Below, in pieces: positions 15,206 to 22,179 of a DNA stretch of 25,333 bases; position 1 is the stretch's first letter; each line of letters starts with the position of its first letter. The stretch spans positions 1-25,333 of IMG/VR virus record IMGVR_UViG_3300036795_000432. One strand, given 5' to 3'. The notes under the pieces were generated by a model that did no database searches, was not told the origin of the DNA, and saw nothing but the letters and a program-made list of their open reading frames with translations. Origin of the DNA: a virus. Made by a program: the position numbers and the translations under genes.

Positions 15206-15236
15206 GTTAGGTCTCCATGCGAATTAGGCGAGGCGA

Positions 15237-16733
15237 TCAGGCCGCCGTCGGATACATGAGGCGGAATTGCGCGAGCGCGGCGAACTGGCGCATCTGACCG
15301 GCAAGTTGCGGCGGCCACAGCACGTTCACGCGGTTCGGATCGTTGTCGTCGATCTCTACGACCAAGTTGTTCTTGAACGCGGCCAGATTCGACACCAGCC
15401 CGTCGAACATCGCAGCGTTGAACTCGCTGATGAGTTCGGCCTTGATATCGATAGGCTGAACCGCCGCCTGACCTGGGCCGAGGCGCGTGCCATCGGGCAC
15501 CAGCTTGACGCGCGGATATTTCGTGGTGATCGCCGACTTCATTCGCCGCAGCAATTCCTGCAGCGTGGTGAGGATCGTGAGCAGGCCGAATGCCGTGTCG
15601 GCTTGGCCGAAGCTGTTCAACTGATACTGCGTCTGTTCGCGCAGGATCATGGGATTGCCAGAGGGCGCGCGACCCTGCGCTGCAACGCCGCTGTTGACCA
15701 GCGCATTGTTCTGCGCCTGCGAGAAAAGATTGTTGACGCGCGCCGGGAGAAGCCCCGGCATTTCCAGCGACTGCAGAGGCCGCGCCGGATCGTCGGAGAA
15801 ACCGAGCGCCGCCACCGCGCAATAGCCCGCCGCCCATTCCCAGATCGGCGAGGGGCTGTCGGCCTCGATGCCGAGCGTCGAGACCACCGGCTGGTTTTGC
15901 GCAATGCCCCAGGTGAGCAGGTTCGCGTAGGTGTCGCGTCGCGCATTGAGCACGATGCCGTACTGTTGGCGCGTGTAATTCCAGCGCCCGGTCGGGCCGA
16001 AGCCGTATTCGGTCGCCCAGGTCGTCAGCGACGCGGCGTCGCCATAGGGCAGGGCCACGTAGTCGAATTCCAGTGCCTGGATGGCCGAGATCGCTGCGGT
16101 GAAATCCGGTTCGCCCGTGCCGCCAGAGAACGCCGTCATCGTGAGCGCCATGCCGGTCGGCAGCGCTTCGGCGCCCGACGCTCCGAGATAGTTCGCGACG
16201 ACGCTGATGTCGTTGCCGGTCACCCCGGCCCATTTGCATTCCAGCGTTACGGTGCTGGTCGCGGCGGTCGCCGTCACAGGCAAGTCGGCGATTGCGTTGA
16301 TCGCGGCGGCGAGATTGGTGGCGACATTATCGGCGGTGTCGGTCGAGGCGACAGCGACTTCGACCTTCTGGCCAGCGATATAGATCGTGAGCAGACCAGA
16401 GGTGGTCGGCGGCGAGGTGATCGCGATGCTGCCCTGCGCTTTCGTGCCGGTGCCATCGGGGACCGGAACGGCCCATAGCTGTTGCGTGGTGTTGCTGGTG
16501 AAGAACTGCTGCACCATGCGATGCAGCATCGAGCCGACGCCGAAGAATTCGCCGGCCAGCGCGACGCTGCCGACCGGCACCGGCACATTGTCATCGGCGG
16601 TGCCGCTCGCGAGCTTCTGCCCGACAAGCAGCGCGCGATGCGCTTCGCTCAAATTGCCGGCCTTGGACCCATCAACAACGGCCCAGAACAGCGGCATCTT
16701 CCACGAGTTGGGGATTCCGGTGCTGATCGCCAT
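15237..16733 (-). CDS. Contractile tail sheath protein
   Basis: This 498-residue protein is a Mu-type sheath. It begins MAISTGIPNSWKMPLFWAVV and has the sheath segments RALLVGQKL, AGEFFGVGSMLHRMVQQFFT and a later helix QALEFDYVALPYGDAASLT. The C-terminal handshake-type part contains INSFGQ-like QYQLNSFGQADTAFGLLTIL and ends LAQFRLMYPTAA. It polymerises around the tube and contracts on infection, which makes this phage a myovirus. GGAG with 7 bases spacing precedes the ATG. The full domain length for this type of sheath appears present. Confidence 0.93.
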   Translation of the reverse strand: MAISTGIPNSWKMPLFWAVVDGSKAGNLSEAHRALLVGQKLASGTADDNVPVPVGSVALAGEFFGVGSMLHRMVQQFFTSNTTQQLWAVPVPDGTGTKAQGSIAITSPPTTSGLLTIYIAGQKVEVAVASTDTADNVATNLAAAINAIADLPVTATAATSTVTLECKWAGVTGNDISVVANYLGASGAEALPTGMALTMTAFSGGTGEPDFTAAISAIQALEFDYVALPYGDAASLTTWATEYGFGPTGRWNYTRQQYGIVLNARRDTYANLLTWGIAQNQPVVSTLGIEADSPSPIWEWAAGYCAVAALGFSDDPARPLQSLEMPGLLPARVNNLFSQAQNNALVNSGVAAQGRAPSGNPMILREQTQYQLNSFGQADTAFGLLTILTTLQELLRRMKSAITTKYPRVKLVPDGTRLGPGQAAVQPIDIKAELISEFNAAMFDGLVSNLAAFKNNLVVEIDDNDPNRVNVLWPPQLAGQMRQFAALAQFRLMYPTAA

Positions 16734-16754
16734 TTTATTCTCCGTTGAAACGAC

Positions 16755-16777
16755 GAAGGCCCAACTCGAGGGCCTTC
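16755..16777 (-). other. Hairpin between DUF2635 and sheath genes
   Basis: An 8-base-pair perfect stem (GAAGGCCC/GGGCCTTC) with a 7-base loop lies in the 67-base gap before the sheath gene. On the minus strand the sequence after it (GTCGTTTC) has few T's, so it is a poor intrinsic terminator. A role as RNA processing or stability element ahead of the abundant sheath message is possible. Confidence 0.45.
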
Positions 16778-16800
16778 AAAGGGAGTGCTGTGAAGTTCGA

Positions 16801-17052
16801 TCAGCGCTGCCGCGTCTCTGCGGCGCCATCGGCGGCGGTCGGCTGCGGTGGATCAGCGGTGCGCATCGGCGGCGCCTCGTCGTGCCATGCGCGCGCCTTG
16901 TCCAAGGTGACGGCGCCATCGGACAGCATGCGCGCGGTGAAGCCGTCGCGCAGCCACTGAGCGCCGCCCTCGCTGAGCGGACCATTGACGGGATGCTTGA
17001 TCGCCAGTGCGGCGCGGCTGGTCGGGTAAACGGTGACGGTGTTGGTGCTCAT
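16801..17052 (-). CDS. DUF2635 protein (Mu gp38-like)
   Basis: This 83-residue protein fits DUF2635: VTVYPTSRAALAIKHPVNGP followed by LSEGGAQWLRDGFTARMLSDG, with the typical Trp and a short basic helix. Members are about 60 residues and lie just before the sheath gene; here a low-complexity tail (after about residue 60, rich in Pro/Ala/Glu/Arg) makes it longer. Its role in tail assembly is not known. Its start overlaps the stop of the terminator-like gene (ATGA). Confidence 0.85.
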   Translation of the reverse strand: MSTNTVTVYPTSRAALAIKHPVNGPLSEGGAQWLRDGFTARMLSDGAVTLDKARAWHDEAPPMRTADPPQPTAADGAAETRQR

Positions 17053-17612
17053 GGTCCTGCCGTGATGGTGAACGTCTCGTGGAAGTCGTCGCCGCCCTGG
17101 CGCACATCGACATCGATCTCGTGCAGGTCGTTGATGAGCTTCGGCGGGAATTTGCAGCGGAAGCGGAACGTCATCTGCAGACGCGCCTCGATGTAGTAGC
17201 GGTCGCCGTCGCGCGGGAATTGATAAGTGCGCGTGATCTGCGGCACCGACTCGATGATCGGCTGATCGGTCGCGCTTTCGCGCAAATCGAGAAAGGTGTA
17301 GTCGGTGAGCAGCGTTTCCTCGACCTGATCGATCTTGCTATCGATGCTGCCCTCCAGCACCGAGGGATCGGATGCAAGATCGATGATCATCACGCTGATC
17401 ACCGCATCGACCATGTAGCGAGGTGGGCCGACATTGTCGTCGCCGTCCGGTGACATCTGCTCGCGCAAGAGATAGACGCCGAGGCCCGGAAGCTGGTCAG
17501 CCTGGATTGTCGGGAACGGAAGTTTGCGCGTCGATAGGAATGTGCCGGCAGGGAAGGCCGCGATGATGCGGCCATACATCGCGTCTCTGATCTGCGTCGC
17601 CAATGTGCTCAC
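17049..17612 (-). CDS. Tail terminator/completion-like protein (gp37 position)
   Basis: This 187-residue protein begins with a helix (LATQIRDAMYGRIIAAFPAG), followed by LGVYLLREQMSPDG, a helix-strand alternation with VDAVISVMIID and SKIDQVEETLLTDYTF. It ends with antiparallel strands YYIEARLQMTFRFRCKFPP. This pattern resembles phage tail terminator and completion proteins (lambda gpU/Mu gp37 neighbourhood). It lies between the head-tail joining gene and DUF2635, where Mu has gp37. It probably caps the tail tube at the head-proximal end. Not assigned to a specific family with certainty. Confidence 0.7.
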   Translation of the reverse strand: MSTLATQIRDAMYGRIIAAFPAGTFLSTRKLPFPTIQADQLPGLGVYLLREQMSPDGDDNVGPPRYMVDAVISVMIIDLASDPSVLEGSIDSKIDQVEETLLTDYTFLDLRESATDQPIIESVPQITRTYQFPRDGDRYYIEARLQMTFRFRCKFPPKLINDLHEIDVDVRQGGDDFHETFTITAGP

Positions 17613-17989
17613 GTGACGCGCCTCTTGACCGTGAGCGTCAATTCACCCTGGCCGTCTGGCGACGTGTCGTCGATCACGAAATCGATCACCGAGCCGGGCG
17701 GAAATTCTGTCGGATCGAGGCCGACCGGCATGTTGGCGACTTGGGTCGTGATCCAGTCGCCGGGGCTTGGCGCGATCTGGAATTCGGCCAGCCGGATCGA
17801 TAGCGTCGTTTCACGGTCTGACACCACGCCGCCATCTTCGGTGATGATGTCCACTGACTTCACCGACCAGATGCCGCGCGCGGAATAGGCCGGCTGCTGC
17901 GGCTGCGAAGCGTAGGGCGTCACGACGACCGGCGCACCGAACACGTCCTGCGCAGGTGCGAGCACGAGAGCAGAGAAGTCGATGGTCAT
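17609..17989 (-). CDS. Head-tail joining protein-like
   Basis: From the ATG at 17989 the product is 126 residues. An upstream extension of the same frame lies inside the SGNH gene and is not used, because the ATG overlaps that gene's TGA (ATGA) and has AGGAC just before. The sequence (ALVLAPAQDVFGAPVVVTPY, then QPAYSARGIWSVKSVDI and REATTL-like ETTLSIRLAEF) resembles small head-tail attachment proteins of lambda FII style. These share a short beta-barrel and the DRETTL...R..EF signature. It should sit at the head-tail interface. The location between head and tail genes supports the call. Confidence 0.7.
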   Translation of the reverse strand: MTIDFSALVLAPAQDVFGAPVVVTPYASQPQQPAYSARGIWSVKSVDIITEDGGVVSDRETTLSIRLAEFQIAPSPGDWITTQVANMPVGLDPTEFPPGSVIDFVIDDTSPDGQGELTLTVKRRVT

Positions 17990-19257
17990 TGTCCTGCGGG
18001 CACCTTGCGCAAGTACGGCTTGTAGAACGTCATATCGGCTGCGACCGCGCCCGCTGAGAACGACATGACGCATTGGACGTTGTTGCTGGTATCCGCCACC
18101 GTGAGAGGCGTATTCGGCGGACAGCGCAGCACGCCGGTAAGCGCGTCGCTTGTCATGTTTCCCGCCTGAGTGTTGTTCATCGTCTGGCCGGTGTCGTTCG
18201 ACAGATAGACGCCGCGAAGATTCTGCGCGCCAGCCGCAAGCGAGAAGCCGACCCATGCTTCGTACTGGTCACCGATAGCACCCGAATACGGGACCGTGCG
18301 GCGGAAGTTGACAACGCGCGCCGCTGCGGATGCCGCGCCCGACACGACGATACGTTGCGCAGCTACACCGTCCGGTGTTATCGTCTTGGACGCCGCGATG
18401 TTAATGCCGGTGTCGTTTGTCTCCACCGTCCACAGGTTAGCGATGTTGCCGGTAACGGTCGCGCCGCCCTTGACGCCGGTCGTGCCGATCAACTCGGGAT
18501 TCATCGCCGCCGCTTCCATCATGTTGGAAGCGTCGTTGTAGAGGGACAGAACGTCGCTGCTCGCCATCCACGGGCTGAGCGCCGATTCGAAACCCTCGCC
18601 GAGAACGCGCGCGCCCGCGTAATTCGGATGCAGACCTTCACCCGTCATCGTTGTCGGATTGAACGTGGATTCGAGATCGACGACGTTCACGTCTTGCGCG
18701 GCCATCTGACCGATCAGACCGTTGAGCGTCTTCCTATCGGCTTCGCGGCTGGTGCCGAGGCCGGTCCAGGTGGCATCGTTGCGCGGCAAGACCTTGCACA
18801 CCACGACCCGCGCGCCCACGCCGCGATATGTGTTGATGCACTGCTGAATACGGCCAGCGATGACCGCCGGTGTATCCGACGTGCCGGCGAGATCGTTGGT
18901 GCCGCCGAGGAAGGTGACGACCTTCGGATTGAGCGCTGTGACTGCGTTGATGCGGGCAAGCATCTGCGCCGTCGTCGTGCCGCCTACGGCGTTATTCCAT
19001 CCATTCGGTCGAAAGTACCGACCGCCATCCGCGATCATGGCGAATTGCGACCACATCGGACCGTTCGATCCGGCTGTGATGCTGTCGCCTTCGCTGGCCA
19101 ATCGACTATGCAACGGCAGCGGCGAAAGGGGCGGGGCGACGACGGCTGGAGATCTCGCCCAGGCGCCGTCTAACCACGCGCCGGCAAGCCAAGCGCCGGG
19201 CGCCCACGCCCCCGGCGCCCAGACTTGTTGCTTCGACCAGTCGAAGAACTGCGCCAT
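17986..19257 (-). CDS. SGNH/GDSL hydrolase encoded among head genes
   Basis: This 423-residue protein starts with a tandem Trp repeat (VWAPGAW, APGAW, LAGAW, LDGAW; residues 12-33), then a Pro/Leu-rich linker. The SGNH core spans about residues 51-230. Block I EGDSITAG holds the nucleophile Ser59; block II has NNAVGG with Gly92; block III GGTNDL holds Asn121; block V GEGLHPN holds His210 with Glu207 in place of the usual Asp. The C-terminal 190 residues are beta-rich (sugar-binding-like, e.g. GDQYEAWVGFSLAAGA). SGNH enzymes deacylate sugars or lipids. Lying between the decoration-type gene and the head-tail joining gene, it may be a virion surface esterase; the substrate is unknown. Confidence 0.85.
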   Translation of the reverse strand: MAQFFDWSKQQVWAPGAWAPGAWLAGAWLDGAWARSPAVVAPPLSPLPLHSRLASEGDSITAGSNGPMWSQFAMIADGGRYFRPNGWNNAVGGTTTAQMLARINAVTALNPKVVTFLGGTNDLAGTSDTPAVIAGRIQQCINTYRGVGARVVVCKVLPRNDATWTGLGTSREADRKTLNGLIGQMAAQDVNVVDLESTFNPTTMTGEGLHPNYAGARVLGEGFESALSPWMASSDVLSLYNDASNMMEAAAMNPELIGTTGVKGGATVTGNIANLWTVETNDTGINIAASKTITPDGVAAQRIVVSGAASAAARVVNFRRTVPYSGAIGDQYEAWVGFSLAAGAQNLRGVYLSNDTGQTMNNTQAGNMTSDALTGVLRCPPNTPLTVADTSNNVQCVMSFSAGAVAADMTFYKPYLRKVPAGQ

Positions 19258-19270
19258 CAGGTCCGGTGGC

Positions 19271-19600
19271 TTAGTAGCCGCCGAGGCGCACTTCGCCGGT
19301 CAACGTCCCGGCGGTTGGCACCGCCTTGGTCGCAAGACCGACGCGCAACAAGGTGCCGGCGACGTTGGTGCAGGCCTTGTTCGCGTTGTCCCAATAGATC
19401 GCGTCGCCTGCCGCCCAGACTTCGTTCTTCTTTGGCAGCGTGAAGACGCCCCTGACCCAGAGGGCATACGTATCGCCGACATTGGCGTCGCGACCGGCCA
19501 CGCCGAACAGGCCGGCGCCGACTTGGACAGGGTCGCCACTTTTGACCGCTGCCGTAGCGGTGACGTAGACCATATGGCCTTCTTGCACGAAGTTCTTCAT
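19271..19600 (-). CDS. DUF2190-type capsid decoration protein
   Basis: This 109-residue protein begins MKNFVQEGHMVYVTATAAVK and continues SGDPVQVGAGLFGVAGRDAN, then ALWVRGVFTLPKKNEVWAAGD with IYWDN and ends TGEVRLGGY. This is the DUF2190 pattern, known as capsid cement/decoration proteins that stabilise expanded capsids. A perfect AGGAGG 5 bases before the ATG indicates high expression. It directly follows the capsid gene in the transcript, the usual position. Confidence 0.88.
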   Translation of the reverse strand: MKNFVQEGHMVYVTATAAVKSGDPVQVGAGLFGVAGRDANVGDTYALWVRGVFTLPKKNEVWAAGDAIYWDNANKACTNVAGTLLRVGLATKAVPTAGTLTGEVRLGGY

Positions 19601-19605
19601 GCGAT

Positions 19606-19611
19606 CCTCCT
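19606..19611 (-). promoter_or_regulatory. Perfect Shine-Dalgarno for the decoration gene
   Basis: AGGAGG (minus strand) 5 bases before the ATG at 19600, the strongest ribosome binding site in the late block. Confidence 0.8.
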
Positions 19612-19642
19612 GATGACTGATTGATGGCTGCTGGTGCGATCA

Positions 19643-21868
19643 CTACGCGCCGGCATTGCGATACGTGCCGCGATAGTCGATGGCACCGCAGCCGTAGTCG
19701 TGCTCAAGAGACATGCGCACGCCCTGCAGGCCGAACGGCTCTTCCGTGCGGATGCGCGGGCCGGTCGCGCCGCCGAGGAAGCCGTACACGAAGTTGGGCA
19801 ACGCGCCCGGTTCGGCGAACAGGTACCAACTGGTGTCGGTGATGTTGGCATCCGACACCGAGCGCAGCCGACCCGAGAACGGGTTGACCGACGTGGTCAG
19901 GGTCGGAGAGATCGCCGTCACCATCTGATCGGCGGCGGTTTCCTGCGCGGGGCCGGTGAGGATGATGCGCGGCGGCACGTTGAGGAAGTTGCCCGCCAGC
20001 GACCTTTGCGCACGCATGGCCGCGCGCGCGGTGCCGATTGACGCCACGGACGGCACGCCGCCGGCACCGGCAGCGCTCGCGTTGCCATGGTTGGTGGCGT
20101 CGTAGACGTTGCGGGTGTCCTGATTGAGCACCGGCCCTGCACCAGCGTTCGCGCGGAACATGGTGAAGAAGGTGGTGTTTTCGAAGATCAACACCGCATC
20201 GCCAGCCGATCCGAGAATTTGATCGATGGCTCCCATTTCGTCGTTGACGATCATGTGCCGCGAGATCGAGAAGATCACGCCATAGGGCAGCACCGACACG
20301 GTCTCTTTGCTATCGAGCGTCGTGCCGTAACGCAGTTCTCCGGTTTCAGTGACCGGCTGCGGCTGCGGGAAGTCACCGGCGCGCACCTGCGGGTGCGGGC
20401 GGAAGTCGTTGAACGGGCGCTCGACCGAGATTTCGCGATAGGTCGGCATAGCCAACTGGTATCGCGCCAACAGCGTCTTATTCAGCGTGTTTTCGAAGAT
20501 CGCCGGGAAGTCGCTGGTCGAGTGGAAGGCGCGTTGCAGGATGTCGTAGGCCTGCGCCGGGGTGCGGATGTTGCCGCGATGGTTCAAGCACTCGGCGGCG
20601 ATCTCGACGAGGCCCATGCCGAGATACTGCCGGGTGCGGTCATATCTCGGCTTGTCGTGGCCATCATAGATGCGCCACGCAGCCGACACCTGATCGGTCA
20701 GACCGCGCATCTTGACCCACTCGGCTTGCTCGGGCGTGCGCACCGCCGGTTCGCGGCGCGAGGAAAGGACGCGAATGAGCATCGCCTCCTGCATCGCCTC
20801 GGCGCGGCCCTGGGTCTCGTCGCGGATGACTTCGAACGATGCACCGCCGCCGTTGCCGGCGCCCGCCGCGCCCTTGATCTCGGCCTCGCCCCTGGCGAGC
20901 GCGGTGATGACCTGGGCGCGGAAGGCATCGATGGTGACATCGTCCTTGATCGCGCGCTCGATCACGTCGAGCGGCATACGCGCTTCGCGGCCCGTCGCCA
21001 TGATCTCGGCGACGCGCTGGCGCTCGACCTCGACGGGGTTGCCGGAAGTATCGGCGGAACGCGAGCGGGTGCGAGTGCGCTCGAGCGAAGTGGAGCGCTG
21101 CTGCTTGTCCTCGCCTTCCTCATCCTCGTCGTCGGCCATGTCGTCCTGATCTTCGGCGTCGTCCTCTTTCTTGCTCGCCGATTGCTCGGCAGCGGCGCGC
21201 TTCCTGATCTCGTCTGCGGTCAACTCGTTGCGGACACGAGTCTTCTCACTTTTGTTTGGCATAGCGTTGCCTTTCGATGCTGTGGGCGAAGCCCGTGTGG
21301 ATTCATGCTGGCGCACATACGCGTCCGCCTCGGCGGCAATTGGCGCGATGCTGACCTCTAATGGCTCCCAATCGACCGCCGTCCGCGTCTCTGGCGAACT
21401 TCGCGTGTTTCGAACTTCGCGATGCGTGCGGTAGCCAGCCGACACGTTCATGCGAATGCCATCGGCAAGGTCTTGCGCGAGGCGCACGGCCTTCGCGCTG
21501 CCCCGCGATAGCTGGATGCGCGCGAGCAACTTGCCGTCTTCGATGCGGGCAGTACCGGGGATGACACCGCCGAGCATGGAATCGATGCCATCGTGATAGT
21601 TATGGCCGTCGAGCAGCGGTGCGCCGGCATTCAGCCGGGCAAGCCGCACCGATTTGGGCGAGATATCGAGGACTTCATCCCACTCCTCGCCCGACCACAT
21701 ATCGCGGCGGCGCACGGCGGCGCCGGTCGAGATCATCACATCTGCGGTGCGCGTCTTCGCATCGTAGGTGTTCTTCGCGCCGCTGATCGTCATGTCGCGA
21801 TGACGAATCTCGCTATCTTCTTCGGTGCTCTCGTTGCGGCTCGGTGCGTCCGAAGTTTTCGAAGGCAT
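19643..21868 (-). CDS. Prohead protease-scaffold-major capsid fusion protein
   Basis: From the ATG at 21868 (GGAG 6 bases upstream; further upstream in-frame Met codons lack such a site) the product is 741 residues. Residues 1-190 are an S78-like prohead protease: PLLDGHNY with likely catalytic His89, RMNVSAGY with Ser143, and the family end LEVSIAPIAAEADAYV. Residues about 203-366 are a highly charged scaffold-like part (DEDEEGEDKQQ, VERQRVAEIM). Residues about 366-741 are an HK97-type capsid protein with IRTPAQAYDILQRAF, YGVIFSISRHMIVNDEMGAI, PPRIILTGPAQET and LEHDYGCGAIDYRGTYRN. The fusion layout is known in some phages; self-cleavage should release the mature capsid subunit. Confidence 0.92.
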   Translation of the reverse strand: MPSKTSDAPSRNESTEEDSEIRHRDMTISGAKNTYDAKTRTADVMISTGAAVRRRDMWSGEEWDEVLDISPKSVRLARLNAGAPLLDGHNYHDGIDSMLGGVIPGTARIEDGKLLARIQLSRGSAKAVRLAQDLADGIRMNVSAGYRTHREVRNTRSSPETRTAVDWEPLEVSIAPIAAEADAYVRQHESTRASPTASKGNAMPNKSEKTRVRNELTADEIRKRAAAEQSASKKEDDAEDQDDMADDEDEEGEDKQQRSTSLERTRTRSRSADTSGNPVEVERQRVAEIMATGREARMPLDVIERAIKDDVTIDAFRAQVITALARGEAEIKGAAGAGNGGGASFEVIRDETQGRAEAMQEAMLIRVLSSRREPAVRTPEQAEWVKMRGLTDQVSAAWRIYDGHDKPRYDRTRQYLGMGLVEIAAECLNHRGNIRTPAQAYDILQRAFHSTSDFPAIFENTLNKTLLARYQLAMPTYREISVERPFNDFRPHPQVRAGDFPQPQPVTETGELRYGTTLDSKETVSVLPYGVIFSISRHMIVNDEMGAIDQILGSAGDAVLIFENTTFFTMFRANAGAGPVLNQDTRNVYDATNHGNASAAGAGGVPSVASIGTARAAMRAQRSLAGNFLNVPPRIILTGPAQETAADQMVTAISPTLTTSVNPFSGRLRSVSDANITDTSWYLFAEPGALPNFVYGFLGGATGPRIRTEEPFGLQGVRMSLEHDYGCGAIDYRGTYRNAGA
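21262..21274 (-). promoter_or_regulatory. Candidate internal start for scaffold-capsid product
   Basis: Inside the fusion gene an ATG at 21262 (Met203) is preceded at 7 bases by AAAGG. It opens with MPNKSEKTRV right at the border between protease and scaffold parts. Use of this start would give a 539-residue scaffold-capsid protein without the protease. Confidence 0.4.
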
Positions 21869-21936
21869 AACGATCTCCATACGGAAACGGGCCGGGCACG
21901 GCGGTGCCAGGGCGTCACAGCGGATTGTCGATGTGG

Positions 21937-22179
21937 TTAGTCTTGCTGCGCCTTGCGCTTCGCGAGCCACGTGGCGCGGTGCTTGTCGCGAATGGGAGCC
22001 ATCAGCTTTTCGTCGATTGGCGGTGCAGGCGCGCGCAAGCCACGGAGCCGGTCACCGCTCGCGATGATCGGCTCATGCAGGTCGGCGTCCTGCTTGTTGC
22101 CGTCATCGTCGAGATAGAAGAACTCGTCACTGGCTTGGGGCTGTTGCGGCGGCAGGTTTTGCTTTTCCGACATAGGCAT
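21937..22179 (-). CDS. Small hydrophilic protein between portal and protease genes
   Basis: This 80-residue protein starts at 22179 (or at the second ATG at 22173) and overlaps the 3' end of the portal gene by about 50 bases in another frame. It is rich in Gln/Pro/Asp/Lys with a DEFFYLDDDGNKQDADLHEP segment, then PAPPIDEKLMAPIRDKHRA and a basic end (WLAKRKAQQ). No family is recognised. No strong ribosome binding site is visible; coupling to the portal gene is likely. A small head-assembly or accessory role fits the position. Confidence 0.6.
   Translation of the reverse strand: MPMSEKQNLPPQQPQASDEFFYLDDDGNKQDADLHEPIIASGDRLRGLRAPAPPIDEKLMAPIRDKHRATWLAKRKAQQD

Noticed and set aside
15267-16478. 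Plus-strand open frame of 403 codons opposite the sheath gene
   Set aside because: Arg/Gly-rich shadow of the sheath gene with no recognisable domain or ribosome binding site.
17990-18256. N-terminal extension of the head-tail joining protein
   Set aside because: It lies wholly inside the SGNH gene and is Arg/Ser-rich; the ATG at 17989 with the ATGA overlap is the natural start.
20087-21361. Plus-strand open frame of 424 codons opposite the capsid fusion
   Set aside because: Antisense to the capsid gene; composition (Arg/Asp/His/Val) typical of reversed GC-rich coding sequence.
21869-21970. Upstream extension of the protease-capsid fusion to 21970
   Set aside because: The extra 34 residues are Ala/Arg/Pro-rich with no homologue-like features, whereas the ATG at 21868 has GGAG at 6 bases.
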